Positions 36,650 through 46,605 are shown, counted from the stretch's first letter. The stretch is DNA of 64,000 nucleotides from Bradyrhizobium erythrophlei (GCF_900142985.1 NZ_LT670849.1:6774501-6838500), one strand, 5' to 3'. Notes: a model not told the origin generated them from the letters alone. Program-made: numbers and translations.

Positions 36650-38434
36650 ATGAAGATTGACACTCTCCCGGTCGAGTTTACCGACGAGCAGAAGCGTTAC
36701 CTCGAGGGTTTCACGACGGGCTTGCAGATCAGCCGGGTCGGGCGCGGCCTCGGTGGCGGCGCGGCCAAGGCCAACGCGGAGCCGGCCGGACCGGATGCTG
36801 CACACGTCAAGGCGCAGGACCTCGCTCTCGCCTCCGGCAAAAAGCTCGCCGACCAGGAGAAGTTCAAGCGCGACGAACATCCCTTTGATGCCTATCCGCG
36901 ACTGAAGCAGCAGGCGCTGACGAACGCGCCACCGTCGCCGGCCGATAATTTTCGCTGGCGCTATTACGGCCTGTTCTACGTCGCGCCTGCGCAAGACTCC
37001 TACATGTGCCGCCTGCGCATTCCGAACGGCATTCTCAAGCACTGGCAGCTTGCCGGCCTCGCCGATCTCATCGAACCGCTGTGCGGTCCCTTCAGCCACG
37101 TGACGACCCGCGCCAATCTTCAGGTGCGCGAAATTCCGCCGAAAAACGCGGTCGCTCTGATCGAAGGCATTCAGGACCTCGGCCTGTGCTCGCGCGGCTC
37201 CGGCGCCGACAACATCCGCAACGTCACGGGCACGCCGACCGCCGGCATCGATCCGCAGGAACTGATCGATACCCGTGAATATGCCCGGGAGTGGCACTTT
37301 CACATTCTCAACGACCGCTCGCTTTATGGATTGCCGCGCAAATTCAACGTCGCCTTCGACGGCGCGGGCCGGATCGCGGTGCTGGAAGACACCAACGACA
37401 TCGCCTTCGCAGGCGTCGAAGTGAAGGACGGCTTTGGTGTCGAACCCGGAGTGTGGTTTCGTTTAGGGATCGGCGGCATCACCGGCCACAAGGACTTTGC
37501 CAAGGAAACCGGCATCATCGTCAAACCGGCGGACGCCACCAAGGTGGCGGACGCGATCGTGCGCGCCTTCATCGATACCGGCGACCGCACCAATCGCCTG
37601 AAGGCGCGCCTGAAATATGTCATCGACAACATCGGCATGGAGAAATTCCTTGGACTGGTCGAAGCAAAACTTGGCCATGCCCTGCCGCGTGTTCCGCCGG
37701 AAGCGATGGCGCCGCGGCCCGCCTTCGACCGGATGGCTCATATTGGCGTTCACAAGCAGAAGCAGGACGGCCTGAACTGGATCGGGGTCGCGTTGCCGCT
37801 CGGCAAGGCGACCTGCGAGCAGATGCGCGGTCTCGCCAGAATCGCTGCCGATTTCGGCGACGGAGAGATCCGGCTGACCGTCTGGCAGAACCTGCTCATT
37901 TCAGGCGTAAGCGACACCAACGTCGAACTGGCGGTCAAGGCCATCGAGGCGATCGGGCTTTCGATCACGGCCTCGAACATTCGCGCCGGGCTCATCGCCT
38001 GCACCGGCAACGCCGGCTGCAAGTTTGCCGCCTCCGACACCAAGGCGCATGCGGCCGCGATCGGCGACTGGTGCGACGGCCGCATCGAGGTCGATACGCC
38101 GCTGAACATCCATCTGACCGGCTGCCACCATTCCTGCGCACAACATTACATCAGCGATATCGGCCTGATCGCCGCCAAAGTGCCGGTCGGCGATAGCGAC
38201 GATACGGTCGAGGGCTATCATCTGTTCGCAGGCGGAGGATTCGGGCCCGACGCCGACATCGGCCACGAGGTCTATCACGACCTCAAGGCCGAGGACGCGC
38301 CGCAGACAGTCGAGAAGCTGCTCAAGGCCTATCTCGCACATCGCGCCAATCCATCCGAAACCTTCCTGACATTCGCTCGCCGCCACGACGGCGAGAGCCT
38401 GCGTAAGCTCGCGGACGCGGAGACCTCCTCATGA
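36650..38434 (+). CDS. nirA: Assimilatory nitrite reductase, siroheme/4Fe-4S type (NirA)
   Basis: The 594-residue enzyme would reduce nitrite to ammonium in the cytoplasm. Two ferredoxin-like half-domains alternate with two siroheme/iron-sulfur halves. The cluster Cys lie in ACTGNAGCKFAAS and TGCHHSCAQHYISDIG (about 450-495), the C-x5-C and C-x3-C pattern of the NiR/SiR family. The start is ATG 36650; a TTG three codons earlier is better spaced from AGGAG and may be the true start. Sulfite reductase is the alternative reading, but the NasT-NasS genes upstream favour nitrite. The stop overlaps the next gene by four bases. Confidence 0.85.
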   Translation: MKIDTLPVEFTDEQKRYLEGFTTGLQISRVGRGLGGGAAKANAEPAGPDAAHVKAQDLALASGKKLADQEKFKRDEHPFDAYPRLKQQALTNAPPSPADNFRWRYYGLFYVAPAQDSYMCRLRIPNGILKHWQLAGLADLIEPLCGPFSHVTTRANLQVREIPPKNAVALIEGIQDLGLCSRGSGADNIRNVTGTPTAGIDPQELIDTREYAREWHFHILNDRSLYGLPRKFNVAFDGAGRIAVLEDTNDIAFAGVEVKDGFGVEPGVWFRLGIGGITGHKDFAKETGIIVKPADATKVADAIVRAFIDTGDRTNRLKARLKYVIDNIGMEKFLGLVEAKLGHALPRVPPEAMAPRPAFDRMAHIGVHKQKQDGLNWIGVALPLGKATCEQMRGLARIAADFGDGEIRLTVWQNLLISGVSDTNVELAVKAIEAIGLSITASNIRAGLIACTGNAGCKFAASDTKAHAAAIGDWCDGRIEVDTPLNIHLTGCHHSCAQHYISDIGLIAAKVPVGDSDDTVEGYHLFAGGGFGPDADIGHEVYHDLKAEDAPQTVEKLLKAYLAHRANPSETFLTFARRHDGESLRKLADAETSS

Positions 38435-40023
38435 ACCAGATCACGCCGCCGCCGAAAATCGAGATCATCCCGTCGAGCGCACCCTTCTCGGAGGCGCAAC
38501 GCTCCTGGCTCAATGGCTTCTTCGCCGGCCTTTTGAGCGACGCACCAACGCCACTTTCGGCCGAACAGGGCGCTGCCGTGATGCAAGGGGCGGACGCCGA
38601 TGACGGCGAGGCCCCCTGGCACGACCAGACAATTCCGATCGCCGAGCGCATGAAGCTCGCCGAGGGACGTCCACTGCGGCGGCGCATGATGGCAGCGATG
38701 GCGCAACAGGATTGCGGCCAGTGCGGCTACAACTGCCACGACTATTCGGAGGCCATCTCGAGCAAGGCGGAAGGGCGGTTGAATTTGTGCGTCCCCGGCG
38801 GCAAGGAAACCGCGCGGATGCTGAAGTCGCTCTATGAGGAGATCGACAAGGTTCCGGCCGCAGCATCGACGCCTTCCACAACCCCTACGGCGCCCGCACC
38901 CGTCGCCGAACCCGGCCGTTCCCGCGATAACCCTGCGCCGGCAACCTTCGTCTCGCGAAGGCTGCTCAACAAGGGCGGCTCCGAGAAAGAAACCTGGCAC
39001 ATCGAGTTCGATCTTTCCGGCTGTGGCCTCGACTACGAGGTCGGCGACTCCTTCGGCATTTTCGCCAAGAACGAACTCGGCCATGTCGATCAGATCATCG
39101 CGCTGCTCGGCGCTTCCCATACGACGCAGGTGCGGGGCCGGACGCTGCGCGAGGTGCTGACCGATGAAGTCTCGCTCGCCCCCGCGCCGGATTCCCTGTT
39201 CGAACTGATCTCCTTCATCACCGGCGGCGCGCAGCGCGAGAAGGCAAGGGCGCTGGCGCAAGGCGACGACCCCGATGGCGATGCCGCGACGCTCGACGTG
39301 ATGGCGGTCCTGCAAAAATTCTCCGGCGTTCGTCCGCACCCGGAAGCGTTTGTCGAAGCGCTCGAGCCGCTACAACCGCGGCTTTATTCGATCTCCTCGT
39401 CGCATAACGCGACACCCGGAAAATTGTCGCTGACGGTTGACTGCGTGCGTTACGTGATCGGCAAGCGCAAACGGCTCGGGCTCGCCTCCACGTTTCTTGC
39501 CGAGCGGGTCCAGCCCGGCGACGAGGTGAAGGTGTATGTGCAGAAAGCGCACGGGTTTGGCCTGCCGCAGGATTCGAAGATACCGATCATCATGATCGGA
39601 CCCGGTACCGGCATTGCGCCGTTCCGCGCCTTCCTGCTCGACCGCAGGGCCACCGGCTCGGTGGGGCGCAACTGGCTGTTCTTCGGTCATCAGCGGTCGA
39701 GCTGCGACTTCTTTTATTCCGATGAACTCAACGCCATGAAGACCTCGGGTCTGCTGACGCGACTGTCGCTCGCCTGGTCGCGCGACGGCGACAAGAAGTT
39801 CTATGTGCAGGATCGCATGCGCGAGGTTGGCCGCGAATTGTGGAGCTGGCTCGCCGAAGGCGCGCATGTCTATGTCTGTGGCGACGCCAAGCGGATGGCC
39901 AAGGACGTCGAGCGCGCGCTCGTCGATATCGTGGCGCAGCATGGCGCACGGTCCACCGATGAGGCCGTCAGCTTTATCGGGGAATTGAAGAAGAAGGGCC
40001 GCTTCCAGCAAGACGTCTACTGA
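38431..40023 (+). CDS. FeS-domain / CysJ-like NADPH flavoprotein reductase fusion
   Basis: The 530-residue protein probably supplies electrons from NADPH to the nitrite reductase, with which it is translationally coupled. It has no flavodoxin domain. Instead, residues about 90-125 form a small iron-sulfur module (QDCGQCGYNCHDYSE, then LNLCVPGG) like the pfam04060 FeS domain. A Pro/Ala linker leads to the CysJ/P450-reductase FAD domain (RLYSISSSHNATPG) and the NADPH domain (IMIGPGTGIAPFRAFLLDR, VYVCGDAKRMAKDV). It is often annotated as sulfite reductase alpha subunit, but the FMN domain that name implies is missing. Confidence 0.85.
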   Translation: MNQITPPPKIEIIPSSAPFSEAQRSWLNGFFAGLLSDAPTPLSAEQGAAVMQGADADDGEAPWHDQTIPIAERMKLAEGRPLRRRMMAAMAQQDCGQCGYNCHDYSEAISSKAEGRLNLCVPGGKETARMLKSLYEEIDKVPAAASTPSTTPTAPAPVAEPGRSRDNPAPATFVSRRLLNKGGSEKETWHIEFDLSGCGLDYEVGDSFGIFAKNELGHVDQIIALLGASHTTQVRGRTLREVLTDEVSLAPAPDSLFELISFITGGAQREKARALAQGDDPDGDAATLDVMAVLQKFSGVRPHPEAFVEALEPLQPRLYSISSSHNATPGKLSLTVDCVRYVIGKRKRLGLASTFLAERVQPGDEVKVYVQKAHGFGLPQDSKIPIIMIGPGTGIAPFRAFLLDRRATGSVGRNWLFFGHQRSSCDFFYSDELNAMKTSGLLTRLSLAWSRDGDKKFYVQDRMREVGRELWSWLAEGAHVYVCGDAKRMAKDVERALVDIVAQHGARSTDEAVSFIGELKKKGRFQQDVY

Positions 40024-40222
40024 TAGCGAAACGCACGCAATGCTGGAACCGGTTCCGGTTACTGAAAAATTGAACGAATAAAATTCCTGGAAGACTCCAC
40101 GTCAGAGAAATTCCATCTGAAGTTGAGGCTCGCCGGGCAACGATATCGCTATTTTCGGCATCGTCTTGTTTCCGCCCGTAATGGCCGCTCCACTACAACG
40201 CATGTCACGTTGGAGATCGGCC

Positions 40223-40375
40223 ATGCGCGAATTATCGGCGGAAGCCCGATTACATCTGTATGCGCGTTCGCTGTCCCGCAAAACCGGCAACGGATTTCAT
40301 GCGGCCGCGCTTTATGGCGCCTTTGCCTTGATCGCGGGCGTCCTGTTCGGGACGTTGTCCGTCCATCCCTTCTAG
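40223..40375 (+). CDS. Small single-pass membrane protein (50 aa)
   Basis: ATG 40223 has GGAG seven bases upstream. The product MRELSAEARLHLYARSLSRK continues with one hydrophobic helix (ALYGAFALIAGVLFGTLSV) and stops. Basic residues before the helix predict an N-in orientation. No family is recognised. Confidence 0.6.
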   Translation: MRELSAEARLHLYARSLSRKTGNGFHAAALYGAFALIAGVLFGTLSVHPF

Positions 40376-40408
40376 ACCCACACTGTACCGCTGTTAGGAA
40401 TTGGACCA

Positions 40409-41428
40409 CTAGACGAACTGCACGCGCATTCCGCACATTCCCAGCATGATCGCGGTCGCGATCAGCGCGCCAACGATAGCACCTCCAATCATTACCCGGT
40501 CGGCAATCGGCTTTGACACGCCGTGTCCGAGCAGCACGAGGCGCAAGCCGCTCGACAGGTGCGCGAGCACGAAGAAAACGCCGAGCCCATAATGCGGCAA
40601 CAGGCGAATGTTGCGGGCGCCGCGGATCAGACCGACCGGCGCGCCGGTCGCAAAATCCCAACCGGTTTCGATCCCAAGGAAAGTTCGTCCGAGGATGAAC
40701 ACCGAGTCCATATGGCCGACCACGTAGAAGACAAGGTACATGCCTGAGGCGACCTGGAATGCGCGAAACGCATCCATCGGCTTCGCCATATACCGCATCG
40801 CGAAATAGAGACCGGTTCCGACCTGAAAGAACAATAAAAGCACCAGCACCGGCTCAATCAGTTTTGCCCGATAGACGGCGCGAACCGATTTCATATGGTT
40901 GGTGAGATGTAGTCCGAGAAAGATCGTGACGATCGCAAGCGCGGAAAACCCGTGCGCGACGCGGATCGCAGGCCACACCGGTTTGGCGTCGGAGGGGACT
41001 GGCCGTTCGTTGTCGGCAAGCAGGACAAACATCAGCGCGCCGATCCAGAACAGCGTCCATAGCGCAACGTCGGGAACGGGATTGCCCGCCATGAAGACGA
41101 GCACACCGAGGAAGACCAGGATCGTCGGCGCGGCGACTGATAGCGTGGCAATCCGTCTCGCCCGCAACTGGGCAAGTGTCGGATTTTCGATCGCGCCCAA
41201 ACGCTGCGACATGACAAGCGCCGCCGCGGGTACCGCGAATGACAGCATCAAGGAAATGACCGCCGCAAGTATCGAAAGATAGGAGCTGTGTCCGACCTCA
41301 ACAGAGGTGACCGCGTCGTTGAAGGATTTCAGCGTAAGCGGATAGACCAGCGCGGCGGCGGGGGCGATAATCATCCCCAAGCGATTGCCGATGGAGCGTG
41401 GTCGGGGCAGCGTTGCAGAAATCGTCAC
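40409..41428 (-). CDS. Polytopic membrane protein with conserved-looking His residues
   Basis: The 339-residue protein has eight or more hydrophobic helices and no soluble domain. Several His sit within or next to helices (RVAHGFSALAIVTIFLGLHL, VFYVVGHMDSVFI, FFVLAHLSSGLRLV). These are the kind of positions that ligate b-type heme in succinate-dehydrogenase-like or cytochrome-b anchors. That is a resemblance only; no family was recognised. It is divergent from the MocR regulator gene, whose start lies 107 bp away. Confidence 0.7.
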   Translation of the reverse strand: MTISATLPRPRSIGNRLGMIIAPAAALVYPLTLKSFNDAVTSVEVGHSSYLSILAAVISLMLSFAVPAAALVMSQRLGAIENPTLAQLRARRIATLSVAAPTILVFLGVLVFMAGNPVPDVALWTLFWIGALMFVLLADNERPVPSDAKPVWPAIRVAHGFSALAIVTIFLGLHLTNHMKSVRAVYRAKLIEPVLVLLLFFQVGTGLYFAMRYMAKPMDAFRAFQVASGMYLVFYVVGHMDSVFILGRTFLGIETGWDFATGAPVGLIRGARNIRLLPHYGLGVFFVLAHLSSGLRLVLLGHGVSKPIADRVMIGGAIVGALIATAIMLGMCGMRVQFV

Positions 41429-41535
41429 TGGTGACCTCTATTCTTGAATTCGCGAGCCGCCGCGATGAGGGTGTCTCGCCAGCGGTTGACATGACCTCCT
41501 ATCTCCTGAAATTGGTTTCGGGGAGGTCCAATTTG

Positions 41536-42981
41536 ATGGCCATTTCACCGACCACTTTGAAGCGGCGGCGGCAAACGCTGCTCGACCTTCCGTTACGGCT
41601 CGATCCCGCACGTGGCAGCCAGTCGCTTCAAGTCCATGCCAGCTTGCGCAGCGCCATCCTCGAAGGCCGGTTGACGGCAGGACTTCGTCTGCCATCGAGC
41701 CGTGACCTCGCCAGGCAGTTCCGGGTACGGCGCAACGTCGTCGTAGCGGCGTATGAGCACCTGCTCAGCGACGGGCTTGTCGAAGCCCATATCGGCGCCG
41801 GCACCTATGTTGCTGCAGAACTGCCGCCGCGCGCCCGTCCGGCAAAGGCTGTTTCATTGGCTTCCGCCGCAGGTCCGGGGGCGCGGGGACCGTTCGCGCT
41901 CGGGCGAACGTATGCGGCGCCCGACTTGCTCCAACGGCTCGGCATTGCCGTTCGCCGGCACATATCGGCTGGCGCCGGCATCGATCGCGGCTATGGCGAT
42001 CCGCGAGGCAGCGAGGCGCTGCGCGAGCAGATTGCGCTCCATCTGGCGGCAACACGGGGCATTCGATGCGACCCGGCCTGCGTCGTCATTCTCGGCAGCA
42101 CGCAGCAAGCATTGCGGCTGTGTGCGGAGGCGTTGCTCAAGCCGGGCGATGCCGTCTGGTTTGAGGATCCCGGTTATCCCTTCTCCCGGCAGGCTCTCGA
42201 AGCCGCGCGCGTGAAAATCGTACCGGTACCGGTCGACAGTCAGGGCCTGGATGTGCCGCAGGCGCTAAAGCAACGCCCGTCTGCAAAGGCGGTCTACATC
42301 ACGCCGTCGCACCAGTTTCCGCTAGGTGTGACCATGAGCATGTCGCGCAGGGTCGCGTTGCTCGACTGGGCGCGCGCGTCGCAGGGATGGATTTTCGAGG
42401 ACGATTATGACAGCGAATTTCGTTATGCGGGTCCGCCGCTGACGGCGCTGGCCGGCATCGACGGCCATGACCGCGTCATCTATCTCGGCACCTTCTCGAA
42501 AATGATGTTTTCTTCGCTGCGCCTGTCGTTCGCCGTGCTGCCATCCACCATCCTCACCGAGGTGACAAAAGCCAGGCTCGCCTATGACCGGTTTCCGCCA
42601 AGCTTCGTGGAGACGGCGGTGGCGGACCTGATGTCCGACGGCTTTCTCTCCGCTCATGCGCGTCGGATGCGGGCGCGTTACCGCGCCGCGCGCGACGTCG
42701 TCACGCAAACCATCGCCGAGGCGTCCCACGGTATCTTGCAGGTGCAGTCGCCGGAACAGGGCATGCACATGGTGGCGCATCTTCCGGAGCGGACGACAGC
42801 AGAAACCGCCGGCAGCATACGCGCAGCCGCCAACGTGGAATCCCGGCTGCTGTCGGAAATGCGTATGACCAAAGGAAAAGGCGACGGCTTTGTGCTCGGC
42901 TTCGCTGGCCACGGCATCGGTGCGCTGGAAACAGCCGCGCGGCGGCTCGGCCGCGCGGCGCGCGATCATTTCAAGGCGTGA
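41536..42981 (+). CDS. MocR-type GntR/aminotransferase-fold transcriptional regulator
   Basis: ATG 41536 is preferred because GGGAGG lies ten bases upstream. The 481-residue protein joins a GntR winged-helix domain (about 25-95: LRLPSSRDLARQFRVRRNVV) to a fold-type-I PLP domain. The latter holds the PLP-lysine segment YLGTFSKMMFSSLRLSF and DDYDSEFRY. MocR regulators sense amino-acid or PLP-related ligands. It is convergent with pxpA, so it could regulate 5-oxoproline use, or the divergent membrane protein gene. Confidence 0.9.
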   Translation: MAISPTTLKRRRQTLLDLPLRLDPARGSQSLQVHASLRSAILEGRLTAGLRLPSSRDLARQFRVRRNVVVAAYEHLLSDGLVEAHIGAGTYVAAELPPRARPAKAVSLASAAGPGARGPFALGRTYAAPDLLQRLGIAVRRHISAGAGIDRGYGDPRGSEALREQIALHLAATRGIRCDPACVVILGSTQQALRLCAEALLKPGDAVWFEDPGYPFSRQALEAARVKIVPVPVDSQGLDVPQALKQRPSAKAVYITPSHQFPLGVTMSMSRRVALLDWARASQGWIFEDDYDSEFRYAGPPLTALAGIDGHDRVIYLGTFSKMMFSSLRLSFAVLPSTILTEVTKARLAYDRFPPSFVETAVADLMSDGFLSAHARRMRARYRAARDVVTQTIAEASHGILQVQSPEQGMHMVAHLPERTTAETAGSIRAAANVESRLLSEMRMTKGKGDGFVLGFAGHGIGALETAARRLGRAARDHFKA

Positions 42982-43013
42982 ACTTCAATCGCGTACCGGA
43001 CGTGACGTCTCCG

Positions 43014-43784
43014 TCAGGAGGCCTTCTTGAACGGTGCCACGTCGATGCCGGCCTCTTTCAGCGCCTGGCGAACGCCGCGCGCGATATCGACGGCGCCGGG
43101 CGTGTCACCATGGATGCAAATGGTATCGGTTCGCATCTTGATGACCTTGCCGGTGACCGACACGACCGCGCCGTCCTGCACCATTCGCACCACGCGTTCA
43201 GCAATCTGCTTGGGATCATGCAGGACCGAACCCGGCTTCTTGCGTGAAACCAGGTTACCGTTGTCCTCATAGGCTCGGTCGGCGAAGACTTCGTGCGCCA
43301 TCGACAAATTTGCGGCTTCGCCAGCCTGAACCAGCTTGGAATTGGCGAGCACGACGAACACCAGATTCGGGTCGACAGCCTTGATCCCGGCAGCAATGGC
43401 GCGTGCGGTGCTGTCTTCTTCACAGGCGACGTTCGACAGCGCGCCATGCGCCTTGACGTGAGTGACCTTGTAGTTGGACAGCGCGGCGACGCCTTGCAGC
43501 GCGCCAATCTGGTAGGCGACGAGATTTTCGATTTCGCGCGCCGGCATGCCGTAGAACGGCCGGCGGCCGAAGCCGTGAATGTCGCGATAGCCCGGATGGG
43601 CGCCGATGCTGACACCGCGCGCCTTTGCCAGTTCCACCGTTTGGCGCATCACATCGTAGTCGCCGCCATGAAAGCCACATGCGACGTTTACGGAACTGGC
43701 GACGTCGATCATCGCGGCATCATTACCCATCTGCCATGCGCCGAAGGACTCGCCGAGATCGCTGTTCAGGTCGACCGTTTTCAT
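43014..43784 (-). CDS. pxpA: 5-oxoprolinase subunit PxpA (LamB/YcsF family)
   Basis: PxpA works with PxpB and PxpC in ATP-dependent cleavage of 5-oxoproline (pyroglutamate) to glutamate. The 256-residue sequence begins [20 protein letters not shown] and has [15 protein letters not shown], the hallmark of the LamB/YcsF family. The other subunit genes lie upstream on the same strand in the order pxpB, pxpC, pxpA, with a 33-bp gap to pxpC. Confidence 0.93.
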   Translation of the reverse strand: MKTVDLNSDLGESFGAWQMGNDAAMIDVASSVNVACGFHGGDYDVMRQTVELAKARGVSIGAHPGYRDIHGFGRRPFYGMPAREIENLVAYQIGALQGVAALSNYKVTHVKAHGALSNVACEEDSTARAIAAGIKAVDPNLVFVVLANSKLVQAGEAANLSMAHEVFADRAYEDNGNLVSRKKPGSVLHDPKQIAERVVRMVQDGAVVSVTGKVIKMRTDTICIHGDTPGAVDIARGVRQALKEAGIDVAPFKKAS

Positions 43785-43817
43785 GTTGTTATCCGTTTGC
43801 TGGTTGGTCTTTCGAAA

Positions 43818-44855
43818 TTATTCCGCGCCGGCAACTTGCCAGGTCCGGGCGTCCATCGCACTGACGGCGACGCCGGCGACATTGGCATCTTGCAGCGCTT
43901 CGACATTGAGATCAAAGCTCTCGATCGATCCAAGCCGGTCGGGCAGGGTGCGCAGCAGCTCTGCGAATTTGCGCGCCTCGGCTTGCGCCTCCTCCATGCT
44001 GACGACCTTGAACCGAAAGGCCGTTCCGGCGGGGATCTGGGCAAACCGGCCGTAGTCGGCCGTAATCACGGTCGCGATCTTGGGGTAGCCGCCGCTGGTT
44101 CCGCGATCGGACATCAGCACGATCGGCTGTCCGTTGCCGGGGACCTGGATGCTGCCGTTGACCGTGCCGTCGGAGACGATGTTGTGGCCATGCAGGTGTT
44201 TGATGACGGGGCCTTCGAGGCGATAGCCCATACGGTCGCTGGTCGCCGATATCTTCCATTCGCTGTCGAGGAACAGCTTGACCGCCCCCTCGCTGAACTC
44301 GTCGTTCTGCGGTCCCGGCACAATCCGGATCGGCCCGCTAGCGGCTGCCGGCAGATCGATGCGGCGCTCCGGGATGGCGTTTGCCGCAGCGACGTCCAGC
44401 TCATCACCGGACTGCAACGGACGTGGGTAGGGGCTGCCGAGGCCGGCCCGCGCATTGACCGAAAGACTGCCGAACACCGGCTCGCCCTTGATGCCGCCTT
44501 CGATCGCGAGATAACTGAACGAACCGCCGCGCGCCATGCCGAGCTTCAGCGTTTCGCCGTCGGCGATCGTGACAGATGTATCCCACGCCACCGACCGGCT
44601 GCCGATATCGGCGCTGCGGGGAGCGCCCGAAAGCGCCACGCGAACGGCACCTCCGCGCGCTTTCAGTGATGCGCCGTAAGGGCCGATTTCGATCGCCGCC
44701 GTCAACAGCGGATTCCCGGCCAGACAATTGGCGACCGCGAGCGCCAGGCGGTCCATTGCCCCGCTTGGCGTCAAGCCGTAGCGCTGGGCGCCGAAGCGGC
44801 CGCCGTCCTGCACCGAACTCGCCGGGCCAATCGATAATATGGCAAGGTTGGTCAT
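43818..44855 (-). CDS. pxpC: 5-oxoprolinase subunit PxpC (KipA-like)
   Basis: The 345-residue subunit belongs to the biotin-dependent carboxyltransferase/KipA family. It starts LAILSIGPASSVQDGGRFG and has RYGLTPSGAMDRLALAVAN, both typical of PxpC. MSDRGTSGGYPKIATVITAD matches the conserved C-terminal core. Its ATG overlaps the pxpB stop, so the pair is translationally coupled, as usual for these two interacting subunits. Confidence 0.92.
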   Translation of the reverse strand: MTNLAILSIGPASSVQDGGRFGAQRYGLTPSGAMDRLALAVANCLAGNPLLTAAIEIGPYGASLKARGGAVRVALSGAPRSADIGSRSVAWDTSVTIADGETLKLGMARGGSFSYLAIEGGIKGEPVFGSLSVNARAGLGSPYPRPLQSGDELDVAAANAIPERRIDLPAAASGPIRIVPGPQNDEFSEGAVKLFLDSEWKISATSDRMGYRLEGPVIKHLHGHNIVSDGTVNGSIQVPGNGQPIVLMSDRGTSGGYPKIATVITADYGRFAQIPAGTAFRFKVVSMEEAQAEARKFAELLRTLPDRLGSIESFDLNVEALQDANVAGVAVSAMDARTWQVAGAE

Positions 44856-45583
44856 GCGGCGATCAATTCAGCAATGATCTCGCCACCCTCAACCGCGCGC
44901 TCCTGCTCGGCATAGGTCTTGGCATCGATCTGATAGAATTTCACGTGATCGCCGGGTTCGAGCAGGAAAGTCGGCTCACGGTGTAATTGATAGGTGCGCA
45001 CCGGCGTGCACCCCAACAGATGCCAGCCGCTCGGACCCGCGATACATTGAACCCCGGTCTGCACACCACCGATCGAAACTGTACCCGCGGGCGTCAGCAG
45101 ACGCGGATCTTTCCGCCGCGACATGTGCAGGAACTCGTGCAGGCCGCTGAGATAGGACCAGCCCGGCGTGAACCCGATCATGGCGACGCGATATTCGCTG
45201 GCGATGTGTCGCGCAACAATGTCGTCGGGCGTCGTGTTGAGCGTTTTGGCGACATCTTCGAGATCGATGCCGTACTCGCCACCATAGGCAACCGGAATTC
45301 GCCACAGCCGGGCCTTTTCCGAAGCCGGCAGCTGCCGCAGCGCCAGTTCAAGGAGCTTTTGGCCAAGCGTTGCGAAGTCGATTTGGGCCGGATCGTAATG
45401 AACCAGAAGCGACCGGTAGGTCGGAATGGATTCGCTCACGCCCGCAATCGGCTCCTGTGCCAGGAGGCGGTCCAGCGCCAGCACGCGGCGATTGGCTTCG
45501 TCATCGATCTTGCGGCTGAATTCCACCGTGACTGCACTGTCGCCGCTGGGCAGGAGGCGAGGAGGAGAAAGTGGCGCAGCCAT
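44852..45583 (-). CDS. pxpB: 5-oxoprolinase subunit PxpB (KipI-like)
   Basis: This is the first gene of the 5-oxoprolinase set. From ATG 45583 it encodes 243 residues, beginning MAAPLSPPRLLPSGDSAVTV; a TTG at 45646 would add 21. The family motifs FTPGWSYLSGLHEFLHMSRR and GGVQTGVQCIAGPSGWHLLG are both present. A spacer of about 287 bp to the divergent RraA-like gene should contain the operon promoter; no operator could be assigned. Confidence 0.92.
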   Translation of the reverse strand: MAAPLSPPRLLPSGDSAVTVEFSRKIDDEANRRVLALDRLLAQEPIAGVSESIPTYRSLLVHYDPAQIDFATLGQKLLELALRQLPASEKARLWRIPVAYGGEYGIDLEDVAKTLNTTPDDIVARHIASEYRVAMIGFTPGWSYLSGLHEFLHMSRRKDPRLLTPAGTVSIGGVQTGVQCIAGPSGWHLLGCTPVRTYQLHREPTFLLEPGDHVKFYQIDAKTYAEQERAVEGGEIIAELIAA

Positions 45584-45870
45584 CGTCTGATAACTCGGAG
45601 TCTGACGACCAGCCAGGAATTCGCTGGTCGAGGCATCTTTACCCAAGGCGGGATTTTGACGGATCTTATCATCGGCGGGGCGGCGAGGCGACCCTTGCGA
45701 TGTAAAAAATCAAGTTACTTCAATAAACTAATCCGGCAACCTCTGATAAGACGTGATGATCGAGCGGAGGCGCCGCGGCCTGTGGGCGGCTGCAATGCCC
45801 AAGAGCCCTTGACGCGATGCTTGCACCTTGGAAGATGCGCGCCATCCATCTTACCGGAGAATATTTTTCG

Positions 45871-46569
45871 ATGTCCCTGAGCCCCGAAGCCGTCAAAACG
45901 CTGTCGAACGTCACGACCGCCACCATCACCACCGTCCTGCTCAAGAAGGGCTTGCGCAATGTCTGGCTGCGGGGAACGAAGCCGTTGCGGCCGGGACAGA
46001 AGCGACTGGTGGGGCCGGCCTTCACGCTGCGCTTCGTGCCGGCCCGCGAAGACCTCGCGACGCCGGAATCCTGGTCGTCCCCGATTTCGACGCGCACCGC
46101 GATCGAGGCCATGCCGGATGGCTGCATCGCTGTGGTCGACGCCATGGGCGTGACCGATGCGGGCATTTTCGGCGACATTCTCTGCGCGCGTATGGTCAAG
46201 CGCGGCGTCGCGGCGCTGATCACCGATGGCGTGGTTCGCGACCTCGAGGGCGTGCTCGGCACCGGCCTGCCGGTATGGTGCGATGGTTATGCCGCGCCGC
46301 CTTCGGTCGCTGGACTGACATTCGTCGGCTGGGGTGAACCGATCGGCTGCGGCGGCGTTGCCATTTTCCCGGATGACGTGATCGTGGCCGACCAGGACGG
46401 CGCGGTTGTCATTCCCAAGGCGTTCCTCGAGCATGTCCTGGCTGAAGGCGCCGAGCAGGAGCGCATGGAGGCCTGGATCGTCAACGAAGTGAATAACGGC
46501 GCGGTGTTACCCGGCCTTTATCCGATGAATGCCGAGACCAAGGCACGCTACGCGGCTTCAAAGAAATAA
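45871..46569 (+). CDS. RraA-like protein (aldolase/demethylmenaquinone methyltransferase-like fold)
   Basis: ATG 45871 is preferred over 45817 because GGAGA lies about ten bases before it. The 232-residue protein has MGVTDAGIFGDILCARMVKR and GVAALITDGVVRDLEGV, which match the RraA / HMG-CHA aldolase superfamily active-site region. Members include an RNase E inhibitor and 4-hydroxy-4-methyl-2-oxoglutarate aldolases. The neighbouring cupin and hydroxyacid dehydrogenase favour a metabolic enzyme over an RNase regulator. Confidence 0.82.
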   Translation: MSLSPEAVKTLSNVTTATITTVLLKKGLRNVWLRGTKPLRPGQKRLVGPAFTLRFVPAREDLATPESWSSPISTRTAIEAMPDGCIAVVDAMGVTDAGIFGDILCARMVKRGVAALITDGVVRDLEGVLGTGLPVWCDGYAAPPSVAGLTFVGWGEPIGCGGVAIFPDDVIVADQDGAVVIPKAFLEHVLAEGAEQERMEAWIVNEVNNGAVLPGLYPMNAETKARYAASKK

Positions 46570-46605
46570 GCCCGCCAAAAAACTTTATCAAAAAGGAGAA
46601 ACCCC

